A stretch of DNA of 64,000 bases from Streptomyces sp. DI166 (GCF_900091315.1 NZ_FLSP01000006.1:62001-126000); one strand, 5' to 3'; positions 26,735 through 35,615 are shown, numbered from the stretch's first letter. The notes: generated by a model from the letters alone, not told the origin. Translations and numbers: made by a program.

Positions 26735-27504
26735 TTAGCCACGGATCCGGAGACCGGGAAGACGAAGGTCGAGAAGGTCACGGCCGAGATCAAGGGCCAG
26801 GGTCTGAAGAACCTCGTCAAGGTCACCACGATGTCGATGGCGAGAAGGGGAGCAAGTCCGCCTCGGTCACGGCGACCGACGGTCACCCGTTCTGGGTCCC
26901 CGAGCTCGGAGAGTGGATCGACGCCACGGACCTGAAGTCCGGATTTTGGCTGCGCACCAGCGCCGGCGTACGCGTGCAGATCACGGCGGTGGAACGGTGG
27001 ACCGCGCAGGAGGCGACGGTTCACAACCTGACTGTCAGTGACTTGCATACGTACTATGTGTTGGCCGGAGCCGCACCTGTACTCGTTCACAACAGCAGTC
27101 CGGCGCAGTGCGACCTCCTCTTCCCCGGGCCAAATGCTCGGGAGGGCGTGGAAGTCTCGGAATTCGGTGAGATGTCAGCGGCGGAAACCGCTCAGATTCA
27201 AGACGTAGGTGCTCGCCTCGGTTGTTACTCGTGCGGTGCGACGAACCCAAGGGTATCTGGCCACTGGACCCCGGATCATCAGCCGATTACGTCGCTGGTG
27301 CTTGAGGGAACGCCGCAGATGCTCTATCCGCATTGCGAGACCTGCATGAGAGGTCAGGGTAATGTGGCCATTAAACTGCTCACTGGGAGGAACCCTCAGG
27401 GATACAGGCGGAGGCCGTCTGGGCTGATTGTGCCGAGGAACCTGCTGAACGCTGGCACTAGCTGGTCCCAACGGTCGTCTGGGCTGTGGGCTCCGGGCGC
27501 GTAG
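26735..27504 (+). pseudogene. C-terminal remnant of Rhs-type polymorphic toxin: HINT domain plus nuclease-like toxin
   Basis: The remnant begins inside a pretoxin HINT (intein-like) domain: LATDPETGKTKVEKVTAE...GLKNLVKVT in one frame. A single-base loss near 26832 shifts to a second frame with ASVTATDGHPFWVPEL, RTSAGVRVQITAVERW, TVHNLTVSDLHTYYVLAG and the self-cleavage end PVLVHN. The toxin tail that follows (about 140 residues) has CYSCGATN, GHWTPDHQP and CETCMRGQG, i.e. two CxxC knuckles around an H-x-x-x-D-H core, resembling a treble-clef/HNH-type nuclease. That assignment is by pattern only. The large N-terminal Rhs core is absent. The stop at 27504 is 17 bases from the immunity gene. Confidence 0.8.
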
Positions 27505-27521
27505 AGGAAGTGATCACTTCA

Positions 27522-28031
27522 ATGACAGCCCAGACGGTGTGGATTGATTCCCTGGGAGGGCTCTATGTGTGTCTTCCGGAGTCCGTGCGGGAGTTGTGGC
27601 AAGGGGGGGTTGAGGATGACGAGGATGACCCGGAAGAGTCCACTGACTACTGGCAGGCGGGTCAAACTGATGGCATCGTTGGCACTTACTCCATCGCCGG
27701 GGTGCAGGCTTTGGTATTGGCGGGCGGAAAGGGACCGCTGACTTACGTGCCAAGCCTGGATTTGTTCGTGCAGCGGATGGCGAAAACCTCGGACGTAAAT
27801 GAGATTAAGACCGTTGTCGACGCTCTACCCACCCTGCGTTGGGAAACGATCACGCAGTGGGACACAGGAAGCGATCTAGTTGTCTTCGACGCCGTGTGGC
27901 CAGGGAAGGAGGTTCCTCCCCGTCGGCTGCTGCGCGTACCTCGACCGGCAGGTCCAGTAGATGTGCAGGTGGCTCAACTCACACCGAGTGAGCGCTGGAA
28001 TATCTGGGTCACACTATATCGTCTGGTGTGA
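27522..28031 (+). CDS. Imm21-like immunity protein
   Basis: A 169-residue protein resembling the Imm21 family of immunity proteins that neutralise Rhs/contact-dependent toxins. It starts VWIDSLGGLYVCLPE (family-like W-x-D-S-x-G-G opening), continues with an acidic stretch, GIVGTYSIAGVQALVL, LRWETITQW and an end TPSERWNIWVTLYRL. It directly follows the toxin tail, the usual toxin-immunity order, and is intact. GAGGAAG lies upstream of the ATG at 27522; a GTG four codons earlier is possible. Base composition is lower in GC than in flanking housekeeping-like genes, typical of exchanged toxin cassettes. Confidence 0.7.
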   Translation: MTAQTVWIDSLGGLYVCLPESVRELWQGGVEDDEDDPEESTDYWQAGQTDGIVGTYSIAGVQALVLAGGKGPLTYVPSLDLFVQRMAKTSDVNEIKTVVDALPTLRWETITQWDTGSDLVVFDAVWPGKEVPPRRLLRVPRPAGPVDVQVAQLTPSERWNIWVTLYRLV

Positions 28032-28325
28032 TACCGGGGATATCTCGTGGAATCTATCCACACCTCCGCCGTCGGACGTGCTGTTGCATGCTGCTTTGCG
28101 TGAACAAAAGGCTGGCGCCTGCACGGTCAGCGATCACGTGGCGGCGGTTTGGTGTGTCCTATCGCCGCGCGGAAATCGGAGAGATTCATGATGCTTCCTG
28201 ACTGATTTATGTGGACTACCTGGACTAGAAATTGTGATGTCAGTTGGCCGCGCGTAAGAAACTGCGGATCTTTCCGCACAGCCATGGACGCCAGCGGAAC
28301 GCAAGAGAGAAGTACAGGTAGAACG

Positions 28326-28514
28326 GTGCCGCATACGCGCGTGCTATGTACTGGTGAGGCCATGCTGATCCTCGTCCACAATTGTGGCGGCGACCCCTCC
28401 GATCAGAGAACGCCGTATTCCTGGCCGAGCATCAGGGTGGCCGATGGGGGGTACTCCCTGAAGGTTGACGAGGCCGGTGGAGCACCCATAGTCGAAATTT
28501 GGAGCGGTTTGTAA
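28326..28514 (+). pseudogene. Orphan Rhs toxin-tail fragment
   Basis: A short frame ends a HINT-like segment (HTRVLCTGEA then LILVHNCGG, compare the canonical HTYYVLAG-PVLVHNCGG) and continues for about 44 residues (RTPYSWPSIRVADGGYSLKVDEAGG) to a stop. No start or upstream toxin core is present. It looks like a second, displaced C-terminal cassette left by recombination at the HINT/toxin junction. The toxin fold is not recognisable. Confidence 0.5.
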
Positions 28515-28937
28515 TTCCTGATAGAATTGTACGCCGCAGTGTTCCCGCGACTCGATTTGTGCGCCGGACCGGTGCTGCGACTTGCTTTGCAGAGCAGATG
28601 AAGGCGGTGCTGAAGGTGGATCGGTCGCGTTCGTCCTGAGAGGCCATGCCGGACTGGCCCCTGACGCCCAATCGCGGGGAGCTCCTGCCGGACGTGGTGT
28701 TCCTGTCCCCCGGGATGGAGTGGTGAAGCCTCGCTAATCGTGCCGAGGCAACTATGTTGGGCAATGGTTGCAAATTGAGGCACCGTCAGGCGCTTCTGGT
28801 GGGACTTCTGTGTGGCGTGACGGCAGTAGCTGACAGCAACGGTTGAGTGCATAGCACCGCAGAAGACCGAGCAATGGGTACAGCAACGGCGGGGCCCCCG
28901 GGCGCGCCCCCGGTAGCCCCGCCGGACGGCTGCTCGC
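28515..28937. other. Gene-free, lower-GC stretch at end of island
   Basis: No frame here shows Streptomyces-like codon bias, homology I recognise, or a ribosome-binding site with a plausible start. It is the right edge of the decayed island before the cobalt genes. Confidence 0.5.
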
Positions 28938-29684
28938 TCAGGCCGCCAGCGCGGAGACCTTCCCCCGCGTCACCCTCGGCTCAAGCACCCGCTCGGCCAA
29001 GTAGCCGAACAGCAGCCCGAAGGCGGCCCACAGCACCGCCTGCGTGCCGATGGAGGCGATCCGGAACTCCCAAAGGTCGTTCGCCGGGAAGCCCTTGGGC
29101 GTGTTGTCGCCCGACGGCAGGACAGCCATCGTCACCGCCATGACCGCCACGAAGGCGACCCCGGCGGTGATGGAGGCGTTCCAGTTGCCCCAACCAGGGG
29201 CGAGTCTGCGCCCCAGCAGAACCGCGGCGATGCCCAGCAGGACGCTGAGGACGATCATGCCCACGAACAGGATGGTGCGTTCCCCGATGGTGTCGGGGTT
29301 GCCGACGGCGGGCGGGTTCGCGGGGTACTTCAGGGTCGGGATCAGGTACAGGAGCAGGAACCCGGCGAGCGCGGTGAACGAAGCCGTGGCCCGCGCCCCG
29401 ATACGGCCGACACGACCCAGCGCGAAGCAGAACGCGAGTGCCGCTATGCCGCCGATGGCGACGCCGAAGACGAGTACGCCGGTGGCGAGACCGGCGGTCG
29501 ACTGCACGGTACGGCTGACGAGCTCCTCGCCGCCGTGCTCATGGGAGTTGGACTCCTCGAACGCGATGGCCGCGTCGACGGGCCCTTCTCCGACCAGGTA
29601 GGCGAAGACGAAGGCGAGCACGCCGGCGCCGAGGCCGGCGAGCATGCCGCGCACCAGAAGGGTGCGTACGGTGACGGAGTTCAT
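28938..29684 (-). CDS. cbtA: CbtA-family cobalt transporter subunit
   Basis: A 248-residue membrane protein of the CbtA family (predicted cobalt uptake, five to six membrane spans). The first span is GMLAGLGAGVLAFVFAYLVG, followed by the conserved EGP-DAAIAFEE segment with a His-containing loop (SNSHEHGGEE). Further conserved parts are LKYPANPPAVG and LWEFRIASIGTQA. It lies 15 bp after cbtB on the same strand, and both are under the cobalamin riboswitch, so cobalt entry should fall when B12 is plentiful. Confidence 0.93.
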   Translation of the reverse strand: MNSVTVRTLLVRGMLAGLGAGVLAFVFAYLVGEGPVDAAIAFEESNSHEHGGEELVSRTVQSTAGLATGVLVFGVAIGGIAALAFCFALGRVGRIGARATASFTALAGFLLLYLIPTLKYPANPPAVGNPDTIGERTILFVGMIVLSVLLGIAAVLLGRRLAPGWGNWNASITAGVAFVAVMAVTMAVLPSGDNTPKGFPANDLWEFRIASIGTQAVLWAAFGLLFGYLAERVLEPRVTRGKVSALAA

Positions 29685-29699
29685 GTAGGGGAGGCTCCG

Positions 29700-29918
29700 T
29701 CAGTGGCAGGGGAAGCCGAGGAGGTGGCGGGCGTCGTGCACCCACTCGTGCACGCCCTCGCCGGAGACCAGGGCGGTCGCGCCCTGCTCGGCGCCGACGA
29801 AGTAGAGCAGGACCAGCATCAGGACGCCGAAGAAGACGGCCCAGGGGGCGATCGTCCGCAGCGGCAGCGGCGTGAGGGTCTGGGTGGTGGGGGTGGGGGC
29901 GGCAGTGGACTGCGCCAT
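29700..29918 (-). CDS. cbtB: CbtB-family cobalt transporter subunit
   Basis: A 72-residue single-span membrane protein. A Thr/Pro-rich N-terminus is followed by one hydrophobic segment (WAVFFGVLMLVLLYFVG) and the diagnostic metal-binding tail HEWVHDARHLLGFPCH, which ends in Cys-His. It starts at the ATG 29918 with GGAGG upstream and is the first gene of the riboswitch-controlled unit. Confidence 0.94.
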   Translation of the reverse strand: MAQSTAAPTPTTQTLTPLPLRTIAPWAVFFGVLMLVLLYFVGAEQGATALVSGEGVHEWVHDARHLLGFPCH

Positions 29919-29966
29919 GGCGAGACCTCCTCGGGAACTACGCGTCCCGCATCGTGTGGAGCACTC

Positions 29967-30072
29967 GACGACAGCGTTGGGTCTGACTCACCATCCCCGC
30001 CTGGTGGGCGGGTGTGGCACACAGTGGCGCGACCGTGCCGGGCTTTCACCGGACTTCCGTGGCGCTGTCGTC
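29967..30072 (-). ncRNA. Cobalamin riboswitch
   Basis: On the minus strand, the RNA opens and closes with a perfect 10-bp stem (30063-30072 with 29967-29976). Inside are the conserved blocks GGAAGTCCGGTGAAAGCCCGG, with A-G-T-C-C-G-G-T-G-A-A-A as key bases, the B12-box-like CGCCACTGTG, and GTGAGTCAGACC near the 3' side. About 48 bases separate it from the cbtB start, allowing control of translation or transcription. It is a short version of the aptamer family. Confidence 0.9.
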
Positions 30073-30162
30073 CTTGTCGCCCCAGATGGTAGAGGCAAGA
30101 AGGACTTCGGCCAACATGGCGTACGCCACCTACGACGAACCGACCCCGCGGAAAGGCCCACC

Positions 30163-30750
30163 ATGACGATCCGGCTCACGCTGCTGTGCGCCGCGGCTCC
30201 TACAGAGCGCGACCCGAGGTTCGGCGGAGACACTCAGCTGGACGCGAAAGCCCTGGAGCAGGCACGAAGAGTCGCCGGACTCCTGCCTGCAGCCGACGCC
30301 GTACTCTCGGCGCCTTCCCGACGATGCCGACAGACCGCGGAGATCGTCGCTCGCGAGGACGCCGTCACGGTCGAACCGGCCCTGCGAGGTATGGACATGG
30401 GCAGCTGGCAGGGCCTGACCCCGGACGAGGTCGCCACCAACGACGCTGTCGGACTGGCCAGTTGGATGTCGGACCCCGAAGCCGCCCCGCACGGCGGCGA
30501 GTCGGTGGCTCAACTGTGCCGCCGAACCGCCGCCTGGCTGGACAGCCTGCCCGACGACACGGGACGGGCCCTGGCCATTGTCGAACAGGACGTGGCACGC
30601 GCGGCCCTGCTCCACGCCATCGGCGCACCGGAGCCGTCGTTCTGGCGCATCGACGTCCCGCCCCTGTCCTTCTTCCAGCTCACGAGCAGATCCGGCCGCT
30701 GGAACCTGCGGATCGTCGCCGCGACGGGTGGTCGGCACGTGTCTCAATGA
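30163..30750 (+). CDS. Histidine-phosphatase-fold protein lacking catalytic histidines
   Basis: A 195-residue protein of the phosphoglycerate-mutase-like (histidine phosphatase) superfamily, the clan of CobC. The family fold is recognisable from VLSAPSRRCRQTAEIVA, ALRGMDMGSWQGLTPDEV, PHGGESVAQLCRRTAAWL and the C-terminal WRIDVPPLSFFQLTSRSGRWNLR. The catalytic RHG motif expected at the N-terminus is LLCAAAPT instead, and the second catalytic His (normally in V-x-H-G) reads VEQDV. It is probably not an active phosphatase and may bind a nucleotide or cobamide precursor. It is divergent from cbtBA across the riboswitch. GAAAGG precedes the ATG at 30163. Confidence 0.8.
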   Translation: MTIRLTLLCAAAPTERDPRFGGDTQLDAKALEQARRVAGLLPAADAVLSAPSRRCRQTAEIVAREDAVTVEPALRGMDMGSWQGLTPDEVATNDAVGLASWMSDPEAAPHGGESVAQLCRRTAAWLDSLPDDTGRALAIVEQDVARAALLHAIGAPEPSFWRIDVPPLSFFQLTSRSGRWNLRIVAATGGRHVSQ

Positions 30751-30782
30751 CGTGGATCAGGCACCTCACCTCACCAGGGGCG

Positions 30783-33032
30783 TCAACGGTCCACCAGCCG
30801 TGGACGCGGTGCCTCGCCCACGGATTCCGCGTCGGTGTCGTCGCCGCCGACCGGGCCGCGGGGCAGCAACCGGTCCAGCCACTTCGGCAGCCACCAGTTG
30901 GCCCGGCCGAGGAGTGTCATGGTCGCCGGTACCAGCACCATGCGTACGACCGTGGCGTCGATGAAGATCGCGGTGGCCAGGCCGAGCCCGAACATCTTGG
31001 TGGAGGGGTCCTCGGCCACGGCGAAGGACAGGAACACCGCCACCATGATGAGGGCCGCCGAGGTGATGATCCGGGCAGTGCGCGAAACGCCCTCGACGAT
31101 CGCCCTGCCGTTGTCGCCGGTGCGCAGGTACTCCTCGCGTACGCGGGAGAGGAGGAACACCTCGTAGTCCATCGACAGGCCGAACAGGATGGCGAAGAGG
31201 AACATCGGGATGAACGACACGATCGGAACCGTCGCTTCCAGCCCGATGAGCGCGCCTCCCCAGCCCCACTGGAAGACGGCGACCATGACGCCGTAGGCCG
31301 CGCCGATGCTCAGCACGTTCAGCAGTACGGCCTTGAGCGGTACGACGACCGACCGGAACACCAGCATCAGCAGCAGGAACGACATCGCCAGCACGGTGGC
31401 GACGAGCAGCGGCAGGCGTTCGCTGGTGCGTTGGCCCACATCGGACAGGCTCGCGGCGGCGCCGCCCACATGGGCCCTGGCCGGCCCGTGCCCGATCGCC
31501 GTGGGCAGCACGTCGGTGCGCAGCCGGGCAATGGTGTCGGCCGTGGCCTTGTCCTGCGGGCTGGTGGTCGGGAACACCACCAGCGTCGCGATGCCGGTGG
31601 CCCGGTCGATGCGCGTCGGCGCGACGGACGCGATGCCCGGATCCGCCGCGACCGACCCGGCGAGTCGGTCCAGCACTCCCGGGTCACCGTTGGGGTCCAC
31701 GGCGATGACGAGGGGACCGTTGGTGCCAGGGCCGAACCCCTCGGCGACAAGGTCGTAGGCCCGGCGCTCGGTACGGCTTTGGGGCATCGAGCCGTCGTCG
31801 GGCAGGCCGACACGCAGGCCGAGTACGGGCAGCGCCGCGGCCAGCAGCAGCCCCGCCGCGCCGACCGCGTAGGGCACCGGGTGCCGGTTGACGTGCGCGA
31901 TCCAGCGACGCCACCCGGCGGCGGGGACGGCATCCGGCGCCCCACCCCGCCGCCTTCCCCGAAGAGCCCGGCCGATCCGGCCGACCCGCCCCAGACGCGG
32001 GCCGGCCGCTCCGAGGAACGCCGGCAGCAGCGTCACCGACGCGACGACCATGATCAGTACGACGATCGAGACGGCGATCCCGCCCACCGTCATGAACGGC
32101 ACGTTCGCGACCGCCAGGCCGAGGATCGACACGACGACCGTGCCACCGGCGAAGACCACCGGCCGCCCCGCCGTGGCCACCGCGCGCCCGGCCGCTTCGT
32201 GCGGTTCGTCCCCGCGCGCGAGGTACTCCCGGTGCCTGGCCAGCACGAACAGCGCGTAGTCGATGCCCACCCCGAGCCCGACCATGCTGCCCAGCACCGG
32301 CGCGAAAGTCGGGACGTCCGTGACCCCCGCCAGTACCGTCATGGTGGCCACCCCGACCGTCAGGCCGAAGACCGCCATCCCGATCGGCAGCGCGGCGGCG
32401 ACGAGCGAACCGAACGCCAGGAACAGGATCGCGGCCGCCGCGAGGAGGCCGATCAGCTCACTCACGCCACCGTCGGGGTCGGAGAAGGCGTAGAAGAGGT
32501 CCCCGCCCATCTCGATACGCAGGGGCAGCTCGGCGCGCAGCCGGTCGCCGAGCGCGACCAGGGCGTCGAGGTCATCGGCCGACAGTCGGCTCTGGTCGGG
32601 GTACTGCACCCGGACGACCGCGATCCGCCCGTCGGCCGACACCAGGCCGTCGCGCACGGCAGCGCCCCCGCCCGCGTCCAGCGCCCCTGCCGGGTCGCTC
32701 GTGCTGAGCACGTGCGGCAGCCGCTCCACCTCGGTCTGCAACCGCGTGAGAGCGGTGCGCGCACCGCCGTCGTCGACGAACGTCGCACCCTCGTCGAGGG
32801 GAGTGACGACCACTTGGGCCGTCATCCCCTCCTGCCCGGTACCGGCCTGCTCGATCAGTTCCGCGGCCCGTTGGGAGTCCAGCCCCGGAGCGGTCATCGA
32901 GTCCGCGGTACGCCCGCCGAAGGCGATCGCGGCGAGGACGGCAAGAGTGACGGCGATCAGCCATGCCGCGATCACCCGCCAGGGATGGCGGGCGGCGCTT
33001 GCGCCCACGCGCAACAGGGCTTTCGAGAGCAT
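30783..33032 (-). CDS. MMPL-family transporter
   Basis: A 749-residue RND-superfamily exporter with 12 predicted membrane spans: one near residue 20, five in the first MMPL block (about 190-350), one at about 395-415, five in the second block (about 555-720). The two blocks carry PTFAPVLGSMVGLGVGIDYALF and PMFLFAILFGLSMDYEVFLLSR, with GxxxDY/F Asp residues for proton coupling. Such proteins export lipids or hydrophobic compounds. The ATG at 33032 has GGAGG upstream; the frame extends on to 34025 but that part is antisense to the kinase gene. It is divergent from the two-component genes, which probably control it. Confidence 0.93.
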   Translation of the reverse strand: MLSKALLRVGASAARHPWRVIAAWLIAVTLAVLAAIAFGGRTADSMTAPGLDSQRAAELIEQAGTGQEGMTAQVVVTPLDEGATFVDDGGARTALTRLQTEVERLPHVLSTSDPAGALDAGGGAAVRDGLVSADGRIAVVRVQYPDQSRLSADDLDALVALGDRLRAELPLRIEMGGDLFYAFSDPDGGVSELIGLLAAAAILFLAFGSLVAAALPIGMAVFGLTVGVATMTVLAGVTDVPTFAPVLGSMVGLGVGIDYALFVLARHREYLARGDEPHEAAGRAVATAGRPVVFAGGTVVVSILGLAVANVPFMTVGGIAVSIVVLIMVVASVTLLPAFLGAAGPRLGRVGRIGRALRGRRRGGAPDAVPAAGWRRWIAHVNRHPVPYAVGAAGLLLAAALPVLGLRVGLPDDGSMPQSRTERRAYDLVAEGFGPGTNGPLVIAVDPNGDPGVLDRLAGSVAADPGIASVAPTRIDRATGIATLVVFPTTSPQDKATADTIARLRTDVLPTAIGHGPARAHVGGAAASLSDVGQRTSERLPLLVATVLAMSFLLLMLVFRSVVVPLKAVLLNVLSIGAAYGVMVAVFQWGWGGALIGLEATVPIVSFIPMFLFAILFGLSMDYEVFLLSRVREEYLRTGDNGRAIVEGVSRTARIITSAALIMVAVFLSFAVAEDPSTKMFGLGLATAIFIDATVVRMVLVPATMTLLGRANWWLPKWLDRLLPRGPVGGDDTDAESVGEAPRPRLVDR

Positions 33033-33189
33033 CGGGTCCTCCAACCACCTCGGTGGCCGTCCTTGTACGGCCGCCGATGCCGAGGCTCCTCGCCACGGCG
33101 CTCTGCGGGATCGGCCCGTGGGCCGCGATTCCGTCGGCCCCGGGGCGGAGTGATGTCCCGTCCTTTCGGCCGATGCGCGGCAGCGCGCG

Positions 33190-34380
33190 ATGCCGGACCC
33201 TGGAGCCGTGCTGCGAGACGACCTGCGAACCCTGTGGACCGAGCCCCGGCCGCCCGACGCGCCCGCCCGGGTGTGGCGGGACTGGGCTCTGCTCGCCGTC
33301 TGCCTTGCCGCTGTGGCGCTGGAGGCCGGCCTGCGCGAGGACGTGGTGTGGCGGCCGGTGGCGGCGGTGTTCGCCGTAGGGCTGTGCCTGCTGCTCCTGT
33401 GGCGCCGGACCCGCCCGCTGGCGATGGTCGCGCTGGCCTTCGGCTCGGTGGTCCTGCTCCAGCTGGCCTCGCTGGTGGCCGCGAGGGGCGAGCCCGTCGG
33501 CCTGGACACCAGCGCGGTGGTGCTCGTCCTGGTGTACGCGTTGCCCCGGTGGGGGTCGGGACGGGACATCGTGCTGGGCGCCGCCGCGGTCCTGGCGGCC
33601 TTCGCGCTGTGCGCCGTCATGGACGACACCCCGCCCGCCGAACAGATCGTGGGCTTGGTCTTCCTGTTGCTGCCCGGCATGATCGGGGCGGCCGTACGGT
33701 TCTGGGGGACCGCTCGCGAGCGGCAAATGGACCAGGTGCGCTCCCGCGAGCGTGAGCAGCTCGCCCGGGAACTGCACGACACGGTGGCCCACCACGTGTC
33801 GGCCATCGTGATCCGTGCCCAGGCGGGCCGGGTGCTCGCCGCCACCGACCCGGACGCCGCCGTCGAGGCGTTGGAGGGCGTCGAGGAGGAAGGGGCGCGC
33901 ACGCTGGAGGAAATGCGAGCCATGGTCGCCGCGCTGCGCGACCGCGGGGTGGGCGCCGAGCTGGCACCGCCCGCAGGCGTCGCGGATCTGGAGCGCCTGG
34001 TGCGCGCGCCGGGCGATCGCCTCAAGGTCGACCTGCGGCTCGACGGCGAGCTGGCCTCGCTGCCCCCGGCCGTGGACGCGGCCGTCTACCGCATCGTGCA
34101 GGAGTCGGTGACCAACGCGATGCGCCATGCGGTCGGCGCGACCGAGGTCGGCGTCCGGGTCACCGCGGAACACCACACCGTACGGGTCAGTGTCCGCGAC
34201 AACGGCCAACGCACCGGCCGAGTTCGCGACGGATACGGACTCGCCGGACTGCGCGAGCGCGCGGCCCTCCTCGGCGGCTCGCTACGAGCCGGTCCGGGTA
34301 CCGACCGGGGGTGGCAAGTCGAAGCGGAGCTGCCGACAGCGAGGAGCGAGCGCGGTGCCTATTCGCGTCCTCGTCGCTGA
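33190..34380 (+). CDS. NarL-type sensor histidine kinase
   Basis: A 396-residue kinase with five to six N-terminal membrane spans (about 31-170) and almost no extracytoplasmic domain. It has a HisKA_3 dimerisation domain with phospho-acceptor H196 (ARELHDTVAHHVSAI) and an HATPase domain (YRIVQESVTNAMRHA, GYGLAGLRERAALLGG). This class works with LuxR-type regulators. The response regulator starts 26 bp before this gene ends. The start is uncertain because no clear ribosome-binding site precedes ATG 33190; GTG 33208 is an alternative. Confidence 0.92.
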   Translation: MPDPGAVLRDDLRTLWTEPRPPDAPARVWRDWALLAVCLAAVALEAGLREDVVWRPVAAVFAVGLCLLLLWRRTRPLAMVALAFGSVVLLQLASLVAARGEPVGLDTSAVVLVLVYALPRWGSGRDIVLGAAAVLAAFALCAVMDDTPPAEQIVGLVFLLLPGMIGAAVRFWGTARERQMDQVRSREREQLARELHDTVAHHVSAIVIRAQAGRVLAATDPDAAVEALEGVEEEGARTLEEMRAMVAALRDRGVGAELAPPAGVADLERLVRAPGDRLKVDLRLDGELASLPPAVDAAVYRIVQESVTNAMRHAVGATEVGVRVTAEHHTVRVSVRDNGQRTGRVRDGYGLAGLRERAALLGGSLRAGPGTDRGWQVEAELPTARSERGAYSRPRR

Positions 34381-35017
34381 CGACCAGGCGATCATCCGCA
34401 CCGGGTTGCGGATCATGCTGAACGCCCAGCCCGGAATCGAGGTGGTCGGCGAAGCGGCCGACGGGCGGGAAGCGGTACGCCTGGCCCGTGAACTGCGCCC
34501 CGACGTCTGCCTGTTCGACATCCGCATGCCCGAACTCGACGGGCTCGAAGCGACCCGGCTGCTCGCAGGCCCGGGCGTCGCCGACCCGCTGGCCGTGGTC
34601 GTCATTACTACGTTCGACCTGGACGAGTACGTCTACGGCTCCCTGCGCGCCGGCGCCCGCGGATTCCTGCTCAAGGACACGGGCCCGGACCTACTGGCGC
34701 AAGCCGTACGGTCGGCGTCCGACGGGGAGGCGCTCATCGCGCCCAGCGTCACCGTCCGTCTGCTCCAGGCCTTCGCGGGCCTGCCCGGCGGCCGACCCGT
34801 GGCCCAGCCGGTCTCCCCGGTCACCGCCCGCGAGGAGGAGGTGCTCCTCGCCGTGGCCCGCGGGCTGACCAACACCGAGATCGCCGACGCACTGCACATC
34901 AGCCTCAGCACGGTGAAGACGCATCTGGCCTCCCTGATGGCCAAACTCGGCGCCCGCAACCGGGTCGAGATCGCGATGTGGGCCTACGAGACGCGCCGTA
35001 TCCTCCCCGGCACGTGA
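34355..35017 (+). CDS. NarL/LuxR-family response regulator
   Basis: A 220-residue regulator: receiver domain with phospho-acceptor D55 (VCLFDIRMPELDG) and Lys in RGFLLKDTG, and a C-terminal LuxR helix-turn-helix (TAREEEVLLAVARGL...TNTEIADALHISLSTVKTH) at about 150-215. The GTG at 34355 is preceded by GAGGAG and lies within the end of the kinase gene, giving translational coupling. Likely targets are the divergent MMPL exporter and itself. Confidence 0.95.
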   Translation: MPIRVLVADDQAIIRTGLRIMLNAQPGIEVVGEAADGREAVRLARELRPDVCLFDIRMPELDGLEATRLLAGPGVADPLAVVVITTFDLDEYVYGSLRAGARGFLLKDTGPDLLAQAVRSASDGEALIAPSVTVRLLQAFAGLPGGRPVAQPVSPVTAREEEVLLAVARGLTNTEIADALHISLSTVKTHLASLMAKLGARNRVEIAMWAYETRRILPGT

Positions 35018-35036
35018 CGTACCAGGAGACCTGGCC

Positions 35037-35615
35037 TCAGCGGGAAGGTTCCCGAGGAGTCAGTGAGTCCAAGAGCTCCCGACCCTCCCGCCACGAGCCC
35101 AGCCCACTCGCGGAGTTGATATGTCCGTACGCGCCCACGAGGTGCCATCGCGCATCCCACCGCTCAGCGAAGCCCTCGGCCACCTCGGGAGCGCAGTACG
35201 GATCGTCGGCGCTGCCCACCACCAGCGCCGGGCACGGCAACGGCCGTGCTGACACACCCATGAACGTCGAGGCCGTCCGACGTGGAAAGGCCGGCCCCTG
35301 CGGGTCGGGCGGCGCCACCAGGAACGCACCGCCGACCCGGCCGTATGTTTCCCTGGCCAGCCACTCCGCCGCGGCCCAACACCCCAGACTGTGAGCCACC
35401 AGCACCACACGGCTGTCCCGCCGGGAAGCCTCTACGTACGCCCCCTGAACAGCGCGGACCCAGTCATCCAGCTCGGGCGCGGACCACGAGGCCGGGGCGA
35501 TCCTCACCGCTGAGGCGCCCCACTGGCGTTCCCACAAGGTCTGCCAGTGCTCCCCGTCCGATCCGTCGATCCCCGGGACGATGACGTACGCGACCACAGC
35601 CCACCACCATTTCAC
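35037..35615 (-). CDS. Alpha/beta hydrolase of RBBP9/YdeN type
   Basis: A 192-residue small serine hydrolase. It starts with YVIVPGIDGSDGEHWQTLWE (family-typical G-x-x-G-S-x-x-x-H-W). The nucleophile is S76 in the elbow VAHSLGCWAA, followed by VVGSADDPYC (Asp) and GHINSASGLGSW (His), the complete triad of the YdeN/RBBP9 family. Substrate unknown. The GTG at 35615 was chosen for its AGGGGG site; upstream codons of the frame extend into the Lrp promoter region. It is convergent with the response regulator and divergent from the Lrp gene. Confidence 0.85.
   Translation of the reverse strand: MKWWWAVVAYVIVPGIDGSDGEHWQTLWERQWGASAVRIAPASWSAPELDDWVRAVQGAYVEASRRDSRVVLVAHSLGCWAAAEWLARETYGRVGGAFLVAPPDPQGPAFPRRTASTFMGVSARPLPCPALVVGSADDPYCAPEVAEGFAERWDARWHLVGAYGHINSASGLGSWREGRELLDSLTPREPSR

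Noticed and set aside
28515..28937. Small frames in the gap before cbtA
   Set aside because: No coding bias, no ribosome-binding site and no recognisable family; treated as noncoding.
30186..33755. Very long plus-strand open frame (1189 codons) opposite the MMPL gene
   Set aside because: It is antisense to a clear MMPL transporter, is Arg/His/Gln-rich low-complexity sequence typical of GC-rich shadow frames, and has no recognisable domain.
33033..34025. N-terminal extension of the MMPL frame
   Set aside because: It would be antisense to the histidine kinase; ATG 33032 with GGAGG gives the canonical MMPL N-terminus.
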